Assembly: GCA_001602955.1 (NCBI GenBank)
Contig: LVAC01000008.1
Location: forward strand, 1-64,000
Length of the DNA: 64,000 nucleotides
Direction of reading: 5' to 3'
From: Sulfurospirillum sp001602955
Lineage (GTDB): Bacteria > Campylobacterota > Campylobacteria > Campylobacterales > Sulfurospirillaceae
Shown: piece by piece, positions 25,275-33,229 of the stretch
How positions within the stretch are numbered: position 1 is the stretch's first letter
Layout: each line of letters begins with the position of its first letter
Position numbers and translations under genes: made by a program
The notes under the pieces: model-generated
What the model saw: the letters and a program-made list of their open reading frames with translations, nothing else
Told to the model about the DNA's origin: nothing
Database searches by the model: none

Positions 25275-26063
25275 TTATGCCTTAAGGTCGTTGACGATTT
25301 TGAGCATTTGATCGCTCGTCGTAATCGCTTTGGAGTTTGCCTCATACGCACGTTGCCCCGTAATCAAATCGGTCATCTCGTCAACCAACTGCACGTTACT
25401 CATCTCGACAAATTGCTGTCGTGTCTGACCAAGACCGTTGAGTCCGGGCGTGCTCACGATAGGATCGCCCGAAGCGGTGGTGTTGATATAGTTATTATCG
25501 CCTAAGGAGTGAAGACCTGCGGGATTAATGAAATTTGCCAATTCCAATTGCCCGATTTGCTGCGTTGCCGTTTGTCCCGCTTGAAGTACGGAAACCATAC
25601 CGTCTACGCCGATCGTAATTTGGGTTGCATCGGCAGGAATAACTAATTGAGGAATAAGCTGATACCCGTCGCTATTGATGACATTGCCGTCGGCGTCAAG
25701 TTTAAACGAACCGTTTCGCGTATAGCCAGTCGTGCCATCAGGAAGTAAGATTTGAAAAAAGCCGTTACCCGTAATTGCTAAGTCCAAAGAACCGCCGGTC
25801 TCCTTAAAATTGCCCTGCGTAAACTGTTTCGCAATCGCCGTCGGACGCGTTCCCAAACCCACTTCGATACCGGTAGGAGAAACAGACGTTCCGCTGGTAG
25901 ACGTACCCGCATACGTCATGGTTTGATACATCAAGTCCGCAAACTCGGCACGTTGTTTTTTATATCCGATCGTATTGACGTTTGAAATATTGTTAGACGT
26001 CGTGTCGATTTGTGTTTGTTGTGCGATCATACCGGTTGCTGCGGTATACAAAGAGCGCATCAT
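25275..26063 (-). CDS. flgG: Flagellar distal rod protein FlgG
   Basis: A 262-residue axial protein. The N-terminal motif MRSLYTAATGMIAQQTQID with SNNISNVNTIGYKK and the C-terminal EMTDLITGQRAYEANSKAI are the FlgG signatures; the length is exactly that of FlgG. It builds the distal rod crossing the periplasm. It follows flgF by 16 bases and belongs to a sigma-54 controlled unit. Confidence 0.95.
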   Translation of the reverse strand: MMRSLYTAATGMIAQQTQIDTTSNNISNVNTIGYKKQRAEFADLMYQTMTYAGTSTSGTSVSPTGIEVGLGTRPTAIAKQFTQGNFKETGGSLDLAITGNGFFQILLPDGTTGYTRNGSFKLDADGNVINSDGYQLIPQLVIPADATQITIGVDGMVSVLQAGQTATQQIGQLELANFINPAGLHSLGDNNYINTTASGDPIVSTPGLNGLGQTRQQFVEMSNVQLVDEMTDLITGQRAYEANSKAITTSDQMLKIVNDLKA

Positions 26064-26079
26064 AGGCTATCCTTTAAAA

Positions 26080-26883
26080 TTAAGCTTTAGTCGAAGCCAA
26101 TTTACTAATGGCTTCGGAATTGAGGTCGTTCATATGCGATTTCATCACTTTTTGATACATCTCGACCATACGATTGGCTTCGATCAAATTCGTCATCTCG
26201 TATACGGGGTTAATATTGCTCGTTTCCAAAAAACCTTGCGCCACAAGCTCGCCCGTATCCAGTTCGGTCAATTCGTCGGTACTTTTAAACTTGAAAAGGT
26301 TTGCACCCTCTTTTAAAAGCGATTTAACATCATCGCTTTGGACGATATAAAGACGTCCGATCTCATCTTCTCGGTTGTACAAATTGCCGCTTTTATCGAC
26401 GCGAAGTTCACCGTCGTCGGGAAGCGTAACGTATTGACGATTTTGAAAATAGGTTGACGGAAGTACGGGAAAGCCTTCTTTCGTGACCAAGGTTCCTTCG
26501 TTATTTAGCGTAAATGCACCGTTTTGCGTTAAGCGAATGCCCTGCGGCGTTTCGACCATGAAAAAAATGTCATTGCGTTTTAGCGCAAGATCAAGCGAAT
26601 TGCCGGTATTTTTGATGCCGCCTTGCTCGTACTTGACGTATCCTTCAACAATTTGAGGCACGCGATCGATCGTTGCGTTCATAAATTTACTCGCCTCTTT
26701 CGTATTGTCTTTTAAGGGCATCTCTTCTTGAAATTCTTGAAAAATACGTTTAAAATCACCGATAACGACATCGTCTCTTTTAAATGCGGGCGTATTCAGA
26801 TTGGCAAGATTATTGGAGATGACGTCGAGTTTGTTAAACTGGGTAACCATCGCTCCGGTAACGCTGTAATAGCCGTTTTGCAT
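26080..26883 (-). CDS. flgF: Flagellar proximal rod protein FlgF (FlgG2)
   Basis: A 267-residue rod/hook family protein with SNNLANLNTPAFKRDD near the start, GNSLDLALKRNDIFFMVETP in the middle and the conserved C-terminal coil NPVYEMTNLIEANRMVEMYQK. In Campylobacterota this gene precedes flgG and is often named flgF or flgG2. It forms part of the proximal rod. A sigma-54 promoter lies 38 bases upstream of its ATG. Confidence 0.88.
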   Translation of the reverse strand: MQNGYYSVTGAMVTQFNKLDVISNNLANLNTPAFKRDDVVIGDFKRIFQEFQEEMPLKDNTKEASKFMNATIDRVPQIVEGYVKYEQGGIKNTGNSLDLALKRNDIFFMVETPQGIRLTQNGAFTLNNEGTLVTKEGFPVLPSTYFQNRQYVTLPDDGELRVDKSGNLYNREDEIGRLYIVQSDDVKSLLKEGANLFKFKSTDELTELDTGELVAQGFLETSNINPVYEMTNLIEANRMVEMYQKVMKSHMNDLNSEAISKLASTKA

Positions 26884-26920
26884 ACTTTATGTCTCGCTTT
26901 TTTCATTCGTTGAGACACTA

Positions 26921-26937
26921 AAGCAACTCCCGTTCCA
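26921..26937 (-). promoter_or_regulatory. Sigma-54 promoter of flgF-flgG
   Basis: On the minus strand the sequence TGGAACGGGAGTTGCTT has GG and GC dinucleotides 10 bases apart, and matches the Campylobacter sigma-54 form TTGGAAC-N5-TTGCTT at all but the first base. It is 38 bases upstream of the flgF ATG, the expected distance, so flgF-flgG should be RpoN/FlgR-controlled. Confidence 0.85.
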
Positions 26938-26982
26938 TCTTTGCCCCAATTATTTTTTAACGCCGTTTAAAAAAAAACTCGG

Positions 26983-26988
26983 TATAAT
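26983..26988 (+). promoter_or_regulatory. -10 box of the rpoD promoter
   Basis: GGTATAAT upstream of rpoD contains a perfect TATAAT. It is preceded by an A/T-rich tract rather than a -35 box, the usual form of Campylobacterota sigma-70 promoters. The start codon is 72 bases downstream, after AAGGAG. Confidence 0.7.
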
Positions 26989-27059
26989 CCACATCTTTTT
27001 ATGAGAATTTTAAAGAAAAATCAAACTCCTACACCCACACTCTTAAGGAGAGTTACCCT

Positions 27060-28913
27060 ATGGCTTCAAAAGAACTTTACACCGAGTTGGAAGAACTTTT
27101 TGTCGAACATGAAAAATCATACGTAACGTATGAAAACGTCATGGAACTTTTTACCAAACCCCCGACTCCGGCAAACGTAAAAAAATTAATGGCATTGCTC
27201 GAAAAGTACAAAGTTTCGCTTATTTCGTCCGCGGAAATTGCCAAACTTCGAAACAAAGAAGAAGCCAAAAAACGTGAAGAAGAGCGTCAAAAACTCCAAG
27301 ACGAAGCCCTTGAAGAAGAGTTTGATCTTGCCAGCGAAAAAGAGCTTTTGGAATGGTCAAGAAGCGATAGCCCCGTTCGAATGTACCTTCGCGAAATGGG
27401 ACAAATTTCACTTTTGACCAAAGACGAAGAGATTGAGATCAGCAAAAAAATCGAATTCGGCGAAGATATTATCATCGACGCATTTTGTTCCGTTCCGTAC
27501 CTCATCGACTTTATTTTGGACTATAAAGAAGCCCTTATCAACCGCGAACGACGCGTTAAAGAGCTTTTTAAAACATTTGAAGACGACGACGATAGCGACG
27601 ACGATAGCGATGATGAAGGCGAAGAATACGACGAGGACGGCGAAGAAAAACGTACGTTTTCTAAAAAAGACAACACGCGTACCGAAAAAGTAATCGAAAG
27701 CTTTAAAGCCTTGGAAAAAGCCAAAAAAGATTGGTTGAAAAGTTTCTCTAAGCCGCCCGAAGAAGAGTTGGATGCCGAAGAGCGTATGAACTACGATTTA
27801 GGGCTTGCGTATAAGAAAAAATTGCTCAAAGAAGCGTTGATGGACTTAGGACCGACCAGTAAGCTGATTAACGAGCTGGTAAAATCGATGGAAACTGCGC
27901 TTAAAAGCGATTTTGAATTCGATAAAGAACTCAAACGCCTTGAGTACCGTTTGCCGCTTTTTAACGACGCACTCAAAGAAAACCATATGAAGCTTCTTAA
28001 AAACATCGTCGATTTGAACAAAGAAGACATCACGACGATGGTTCCCGAAGCGACGATGGTTTCGACGTACATGGAAATTAAGAAGCTGTTCCAAACCAAA
28101 GAAGCCAGCAAACAAGGTTTTGATTTGGAACCGGAAACCCTCAAAGAGATTTTAGAGCAAATCAAACGCGGTAAACGCATCGCCGACGAGTCTAAAACGC
28201 GTATGGCAAAAAGTAACCTTCGTCTGGTTGTTTCCATCGCCAAACGTTACACCAACCGCGGTTTACCGTTCTTGGATTTGATTCAAGAGGGAAACATCGG
28301 TTTGATGAAAGCGGTTGATAAATTTGAGTACAAAAAAGGCTACAAGTTTTCAACCTATGCGACATGGTGGATCAGACAAGCGATCTCACGCGCTATCGCC
28401 GATCAAGCGCGTACGATTCGTATTCCGATCCACATGATCGAGACGATCAACCGTATCAACAAGATTATTCGTAAGCACCTTCAAGAAGAGGGAAAAGAGC
28501 CTGACATCGAGACCATCGCACAAGAGGTTGGTTTGAGTGCCGATAAAGTCAAAAACGTCATTAAAATCACCAAAGAGCCTATCTCGCTTGAAGCGCCTAT
28601 CGGTAATGAAGACGACGGTAAATTCGGCGATTTTGTGGAAGATAAAAACTCCATCGCACCGATCGATCATATCTTAAAATCAGACCTCAAAGACCAAATC
28701 GATGAAGTCCTTGATCAACTCAACGACCGTGAAAAAGCGGTCATTCGTATGCGTTTTGGTTTGATGCACGACGAGAGCGACCGAACGCTCGAAGAGATCG
28801 GGAAAGAGCTCAATGTGACACGTGAACGCGTTCGCCAGATCGAAAGTTCGGCGATCAAAAAGCTCAAACACCCGAAAGTGGGACGTAAACTTAAAAACTA
28901 TATCGAGAGCTAA
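27060..28913 (+). CDS. rpoD: Primary RNA polymerase sigma factor RpoD
   Basis: A 617-residue primary sigma factor: region 1.1 at the N-terminus, region 2 (RMAKSNLRLVVSIAKRY, FLDLIQEGNIGLMKAVDKFE, YATWWIRQAISRAI), region 3 and region 4 with the -35-reading helix-turn-helix (LEEIGKELNVTRERVRQIE). Between 1.2 and 2.1 it has a long insert including an extremely acidic stretch (about residues 175-197, mostly Asp and Glu). It is followed by a PAS protein gene starting two bases after its stop. Confidence 0.97.
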   Translation: MASKELYTELEELFVEHEKSYVTYENVMELFTKPPTPANVKKLMALLEKYKVSLISSAEIAKLRNKEEAKKREEERQKLQDEALEEEFDLASEKELLEWSRSDSPVRMYLREMGQISLLTKDEEIEISKKIEFGEDIIIDAFCSVPYLIDFILDYKEALINRERRVKELFKTFEDDDDSDDDSDDEGEEYDEDGEEKRTFSKKDNTRTEKVIESFKALEKAKKDWLKSFSKPPEEELDAEERMNYDLGLAYKKKLLKEALMDLGPTSKLINELVKSMETALKSDFEFDKELKRLEYRLPLFNDALKENHMKLLKNIVDLNKEDITTMVPEATMVSTYMEIKKLFQTKEASKQGFDLEPETLKEILEQIKRGKRIADESKTRMAKSNLRLVVSIAKRYTNRGLPFLDLIQEGNIGLMKAVDKFEYKKGYKFSTYATWWIRQAISRAIADQARTIRIPIHMIETINRINKIIRKHLQEEGKEPDIETIAQEVGLSADKVKNVIKITKEPISLEAPIGNEDDGKFGDFVEDKNSIAPIDHILKSDLKDQIDEVLDQLNDREKAVIRMRFGLMHDESDRTLEEIGKELNVTRERVRQIESSAIKKLKHPKVGRKLKNYIES

Positions 28914-28915
28914 CA

Positions 28916-29599
28916 ATGACGTTCGCTGAAGCGTGGATTGAGCACGACTACAATCCTTTTATCGTATTCGATACCAACGGCAAAATTATCTCCCTTAACC
29001 AAGAAGCGCAATACCTTCTTGGTGAGGTCAACCATAAAAAAATCTTCGACATCGCCGGGACGTATGCTAGCATGACCTACGGCTTTAAAACGACGATCGT
29101 CGATATTTCGTTCGGATCGTATAAGTTTTACGCGATTACGGTCGGCTACGACGATGAAACGTCCATCGGAATCAAGCTGTATAAAAGTGCCACCAAAAAG
29201 TTTGCCAATGTTGAAGAATACGGAGAGAGTGTCAATATTTATGCGCTTTTAGATTTGTGCATCAGCGCTTCTTCGACCAATACCAACATTAAATTTCGCA
29301 AAGAGTTCGACCCGACGTTTCCCGACGTTCGTCTGAAAGTTGAGGACTTTATGAAACTGCTCACGAAAGTGTATCAATCCCATACCGCTTCGGCAACGAT
29401 TACGACGCGTTTAGCCCTCATTACGGGCGAGTATATTCGTTTCAATACCAAAAAATACCCAATTTTTTCCATCTCGATCAAAGGCGAAAATCGCGATAAA
29501 GGTTACGAAAAAAGCATCGAAGAGATTGCTCAAAAAAGTAACTGCACGATTCATTTTGAGAAAGACGAAACCGTTATTCACGCCGCATTGGTCTCGTGA
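28916..29599 (+). CDS. PAS-domain protein encoded immediately after rpoD
   Basis: A 227-residue cytoplasmic protein. Residues 8-75 look like a small PAS domain (NPFIVFDTNGKIISLNQEAQYLLGE). The rest (about 85-227) could be a degenerate histidine kinase-like module: a helical pair, then a region resembling an ATPase fold, but I see neither an H-box nor the N and G boxes, so it is probably not an active kinase. The ATG comes two bases after the rpoD stop, so the pair is co-expressed. Function is unknown; an accessory to the sigma factor is one possibility. Confidence 0.72.
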   Translation: MTFAEAWIEHDYNPFIVFDTNGKIISLNQEAQYLLGEVNHKKIFDIAGTYASMTYGFKTTIVDISFGSYKFYAITVGYDDETSIGIKLYKSATKKFANVEEYGESVNIYALLDLCISASSTNTNIKFRKEFDPTFPDVRLKVEDFMKLLTKVYQSHTASATITTRLALITGEYIRFNTKKYPIFSISIKGENRDKGYEKSIEEIAQKSNCTIHFEKDETVIHAALVS

Positions 29600-29624
29600 A
29601 ACTTTTTACATGTACATACTATCA

Positions 29625-29658
29625 AAAAGAACGATGGATATTTATGTGTCGTTCTTTT
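29625..29658 (+). terminator. Intrinsic terminator after the rpoD operon
   Basis: A perfect 10-bp inverted repeat (AAAAGAACGA at 29625-29634 and TCGTTCTTTT at 29649-29658) with a 14-base loop ends in TTTT, 25 bases after the PAS gene stop. This fits a rho-independent terminator. Confidence 0.75.
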
Positions 29659-29733
29659 CAGCAAAAGAAATTACTGGATACCTTTGACTCAAGACATTGA
29701 GGCAAAAGATAATTTTATTTTGAGGAATTATAA

Positions 29734-30213
29734 ATGCATAATATACTGAAATTATTGTTTTTTACATCTTCTATACTCCTTGCATCAGAGAATCTGATTA
29801 AAGATATTAATGGAATCGAATTTGGCTCGTCATATTCAAAATGGATAGGAAAACAAGGTAGCGACTCTTACACTAACTCTAAAATAGGCGATAAACTTGA
29901 ATGCTATACTTCAAAACGGGAAGAAAATAGATCATTTGTATTGGAAGGTACAAAAGTTGAAGCATGGTATTGTTACACAAAGTCAAAATTTGTAACTGCT
30001 AGTTTAATATGTGCCAATAAAAATGAATATGAAAAATTGAAACATAAGTTGGTTGAAAAATATAAAGAAATCAAAAAAAAAGATTCTAATATTGAAACAC
30101 TGACAATTAAAAATTCTGATAACGAAAACGCTCAGATTATTGTATTTATAAATGATAAAAATCTTTTGACCCTGACAGATATTGCAACATATAAAGTTAT
30201 AAATTCTCAATAA
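29734..30213 (+). CDS. Exported orphan protein in an AT-rich island
   Basis: A 159-residue protein with a signal peptide (MHNILKLLFFTSSILLASE) and four cysteines (in ECYT, WYCYT and LICAN), as in a small periplasmic protein. No family is recognised. Its codon use is far more A/T-rich and Lys/Asn-rich than its neighbours, and hairpins lie on both sides (29625-29658, 30244-30268), which suggests horizontal acquisition. The ribosome site is GAGGAA. Confidence 0.72.
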   Translation: MHNILKLLFFTSSILLASENLIKDINGIEFGSSYSKWIGKQGSDSYTNSKIGDKLECYTSKREENRSFVLEGTKVEAWYCYTKSKFVTASLICANKNEYEKLKHKLVEKYKEIKKKDSNIETLTIKNSDNENAQIIVFINDKNLLTLTDIATYKVINSQ

Positions 30214-30243
30214 TAGAAACTACATTACAATGCTAACTAGCAA

Positions 30244-30268
30244 GCGGTTACACGCTACATGTAACCGC
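30244..30268. terminator. Hairpin between the orphan gene and sapC
   Basis: GCGGTTAC (30244-30251) pairs with GTAACCGC (30261-30268), extended by CAAG/CTTG with one bulged base. The stem lies between convergent genes and can serve both. An ACATGTAA octamer (30257-30264) spans the loop and right arm. Confidence 0.55.
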
Positions 30269-30294
30269 CTTGAACAAGAAGAATGTGAAAAAAC

Positions 30295-30984
30295 CTACAT
30301 ACCTAAACGTCGAATATTGCTAAGAGAGATCAAATGTGCCGTGATTAAAGGGGTTGCCCCTTTTTTGCACATGTCAAGTTTTTTCTTATCGTTCAAACGG
30401 TTGAATTTTTCTTCGTCGAGCGTAAAAAAGCCGTTGATCGTATGGGTTTTACCCTCTTCATCCATCACGTTCGCACTTTTTTGTACCAACAACTCTCCTT
30501 TGTAGAGCTCTTTGATGAACGCACTGCATGATTGAAGTTCGCCTTGAAAACGCACTAAAAAATCCAAAATATTTTTGGTTAAATCACTCGGCGTTTTATC
30601 CTCTTTGAACAAAGCTCTTGCTTGGTTGGACGCGTTAAGCTCTTCCAAGCCCTCTTCTTCGATCGCCAACGAAAATCCCTCTTGAGCCTCGTTTTGAACC
30701 AATGCAAACGGGTAACGTCTCAAAAATGCGGGAACATATTTGCCTCGTTTGAAACGTCCGTTTTCGTCCAAAGAGACGTTTTTGTCGTTAAACCCGAGTA
30801 ATGCAATCGCCAGCCAATCGCCCTCTTGGTTTTTCGTAAACAAAATCGGATAATCCTTACACGCTTCGTAAAACTCTCCGATTCCCAAAGGAACGCTGAT
30901 GATTTTTTCAAGGTTGGGATAGCGCATTGCGTCGTTAACGGCTTTGGTTTGGTCGTGCGGTTGGTTGATTACATGTAATGCCAT
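30295..30984 (-). CDS. SapC family protein
   Basis: The start is ATG 30984; a frame reaches far upstream but through non-coding sequence including the acs terminator. The 229-residue product matches the SapC family (YPILFTKNQEGDWLAIALLGF, YVPAFLRRYPFALV, GFFTLDEEKFNRL). SapC proteins are named after a Campylobacter fetus S-layer locus gene; their biochemical role is not settled. It is a single gene here. The TTACATGTAA decamer at 30969-30978 encodes Leu-His-Val of its N-terminus. Confidence 0.85.
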   Translation of the reverse strand: MALHVINQPHDQTKAVNDAMRYPNLEKIISVPLGIGEFYEACKDYPILFTKNQEGDWLAIALLGFNDKNVSLDENGRFKRGKYVPAFLRRYPFALVQNEAQEGFSLAIEEEGLEELNASNQARALFKEDKTPSDLTKNILDFLVRFQGELQSCSAFIKELYKGELLVQKSANVMDEEGKTHTINGFFTLDEEKFNRLNDKKKLDMCKKGATPLITAHLISLSNIRRLGM

Positions 30985-31069
30985 GATGAATGTTCCTCTA
31001 TGGATAGTAAAATAAAACATATCATAGCATTTTAAGGTGCAATTTGCACTGTAGAAACGATCAGAAAGG

Positions 31070-31096
31070 ACGGCTACACTGTCACGGTGTAGCCGT
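31070..31096 (-). terminator. Terminator hairpin after acs
   Basis: A 10-bp perfect stem (ACGGCTACAC at 31070-31079 and GTGTAGCCGT at 31087-31096) with a 7-base loop lies 10 bases beyond the acs stop. On the minus strand it is followed by CCTTTCT, a weak U-tract. Confidence 0.7.
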
Positions 31097-31105
31097 TTGG
31101 AAAGA

Positions 31106-33055
31106 TTAGAACTGGACGAGATTTTGGATCTTCTCAACGATGCTTGGATCTTCCAACGTTGAGATATCTTGAGTGATCGGCTCTTTCTTTGCGATCGAAC
31201 GTAAAATTCTTCGCATGATCTTGCCGCTTCTGGTTTTCGGAAGTCCCGGAACGAAACGAATCGCATCGAGTTTGGCGATATTGCCGATCTCTTTGACGAT
31301 TAGCTTGTTGAGCTCTTGGATCATGTAAACTTCTTCGCCGATGGTATCGTCGCCTTTAATCACGATATACGCAAATATACCCTCTCCTTTGATCGGATCG
31401 GGGCGTCCGACGACCGCCACTTCGGCAACGTTCTCATGATGCCCTAGGACGGCTTCGATTTCCGCCGTTCCGATGCGGTGACCCGAAACGTTAATAACAT
31501 CATCCGTTCGTCCGGTAATGATAATATAACCGTCCTCGTCGTACATCGCACCGTCTCCCGAAAAGTACACGGGAACACCGTCTTTTTTATGATCGCCGAA
31601 ATACGACTTCACAAAGCGATCGCTATCACCCCAGATATTGCGAATCATGGACGGCCACGGGCGCGTAATGCATAAAAAGCCTTTTTCATGCGGCGTGCTC
31701 ACGCGTTGTCCATGCTCATCTAAAATCTCTGCTTTAATGCCCGGAAGCGGAAACGTCGCCGAACCCGGTTTAATCGGTGTCGCACCCGGAAGCGGCGTAA
31801 TCATATGACCGCCCGTTTCGGTTTGCCACCACGTATCCACGATCGGACAACGTCCGCCGCCGATCTCCTCATAGTACCACATCCACGCATCGGGATTGAT
31901 CGGTTCGCCGACCGTTCCTAAGACTTTGAGCGAACTCAAATCGTAACGTTTGGGCGCATCGGCTCCCTCTTTATGCAACAATCGAATCGCCGTCGGTGCG
32001 GTGTAAAACTGATTGACGCGATGCTCTTCGATCATACTCCACCATCGACCGACATCGGGGAACGTCGGAACGCCCTCGTACATAATGGTCGTTGCGCCCA
32101 TCGCCAAAGGGCCGTAAACGATGTACGTATGCCCCGTTATCCAACCCACGTCCGCCGTACACCAGAACGTATCGTTTTCTTTAACGTCGAAAACGTGTTC
32201 CATCGTGTATTGCGCCCAAAGGATATAACCGGCACTACTGTGTTGAACGCCTTTTGGCTTACCCGTACTTCCCGAAGTATAAAGTAAGAAAAGCGGATCT
32301 TCCGCATCCATCCACTCAGGCTCGCAGTATTGCGATTCGTTCATGATAATTTCGTTGTAAACGTAATCGCGTCCGGGAACGTACTCGATGTCCTCAAAGT
32401 TACGTTGAACGATCAACACTTTGTCGCAACACTCACAGCCTTCTTTCAATGCTTCATCGACGACGGGTTTTAACATGTAAGGTTTGCCGCGTCGAAACGC
32501 ACCGTCGGCGGTGATGACGAGTTTAGCCTGCGCGTCTTGAATACGATCTCTTAAAGCATCTGCCGAAAACCCGCCGAATACGACCGAATGAATCGCTCCG
32601 ATTTTAGCGCACGCCAACATGGCAAACGCCGCTTCGGGAATCATCGGCATGTACAAAACGACGCGGTCGCCTTTTTTAATACCGAAACGATTGCGCATCA
32701 AATTCGCTAAACGATTGACGCGATAAAAAAGTTGAAGGTAGGTAATGATGCGGCGTTTGCCGTCTTCACCTTCCCAAATAATCGCCGCCTTATTTTTACG
32801 ACTGTTTAAATGCCTGCCTAAACATTGATGCGTAACGTTGAGTTTTCCTCCTTCAAACCATTTGTAAAACGGAGCGTTGTCTTCGTTGAGTACGCGATCG
32901 TAAGGTTTAAACCATTCGATTTTTTCGCGAGCAAGCTTATCCCAATACCCCTCGAAATTTTCATCGGCTTGAATACAAAGTTCTTTGTATTCGCACATAT
33001 TTTTAATTCTTGCCTCTTTACTGAGTGTTCTGTTAGGTTCAAAAACGTGTGACAT
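31106..33055 (-). CDS. acs: Acetyl-CoA synthetase
   Basis: The start is set at ATG 33055 (MSHVFEPNRTLSKEARIKN); the upstream extension of 17 codons has no family match. The 649-residue AMP-forming ligase has the P-loop YTSGSTGKPKGVQH, WWQTETGGH, GRTDDVINVSGHRIGT and the catalytic-lysine segment PKTRSGKIMRR, where acetylation of Lys shuts the enzyme down in relatives. It makes acetyl-CoA from acetate, ATP and CoA. The acetate permease genes lie upstream on the same strand, separated by a tandem repeat. Confidence 0.96.
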   Translation of the reverse strand: MSHVFEPNRTLSKEARIKNMCEYKELCIQADENFEGYWDKLAREKIEWFKPYDRVLNEDNAPFYKWFEGGKLNVTHQCLGRHLNSRKNKAAIIWEGEDGKRRIITYLQLFYRVNRLANLMRNRFGIKKGDRVVLYMPMIPEAAFAMLACAKIGAIHSVVFGGFSADALRDRIQDAQAKLVITADGAFRRGKPYMLKPVVDEALKEGCECCDKVLIVQRNFEDIEYVPGRDYVYNEIIMNESQYCEPEWMDAEDPLFLLYTSGSTGKPKGVQHSSAGYILWAQYTMEHVFDVKENDTFWCTADVGWITGHTYIVYGPLAMGATTIMYEGVPTFPDVGRWWSMIEEHRVNQFYTAPTAIRLLHKEGADAPKRYDLSSLKVLGTVGEPINPDAWMWYYEEIGGGRCPIVDTWWQTETGGHMITPLPGATPIKPGSATFPLPGIKAEILDEHGQRVSTPHEKGFLCITRPWPSMIRNIWGDSDRFVKSYFGDHKKDGVPVYFSGDGAMYDEDGYIIITGRTDDVINVSGHRIGTAEIEAVLGHHENVAEVAVVGRPDPIKGEGIFAYIVIKGDDTIGEEVYMIQELNKLIVKEIGNIAKLDAIRFVPGLPKTRSGKIMRRILRSIAKKEPITQDISTLEDPSIVEKIQNLVQF

Positions 33056-33086
33056 TGTTCTAATCCTTAAAAGTTCATTTTTACAC

Positions 33087-33228
33087 GGTGTTTGGGCAAA
33101 GCCCAAACACCTACTAAAGCTTGCTTCTGACGAAGCAGAATTTCTTTACATGTCAAGGCAAAGCCCAAACACCTACTAAAGCTTGCTTCTGACGAAGCAG
33201 AATTCCTTTACATGTCAAGGCAAAGCCC
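33087..33228. repeat. 62-bp tandem repeat with hairpins between actP and acs
   Basis: A 62-bp unit starting GGCAAAGCCC begins at 33095, 33157 and 33219, giving two full copies (one base different) and a partial third. Each unit holds a TGCTTC-TGAC-GAAGCA hairpin and the octamer TTACATGT followed by CAAGG. At the acs side, GGTGTTTGGGC (33087-33097) and GCCCAAACACC (33101-33111) form a perfect 11-bp stem with a 3-base loop. This can act as terminator or mRNA processing site between permease and synthetase. Confidence 0.85.
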
Positions 33229-33229
33229 T

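Noticed and set aside
27791..28243. Antisense frame (150 residues) opposite rpoD
   Set aside because: The sense frame is unmistakably RpoD; the antisense product has no family features.
30985..31266. N-terminal extension of the SapC frame to position 31266
   Set aside because: It runs through the acs terminator and start of the intergenic region, and the SapC family begins at the ATG at 30984.
33095..33228. Tandem repeat considered as a CRISPR array
   Set aside because: Units are contiguous with no unique spacers, and there are only about two copies; no cas genes are near.
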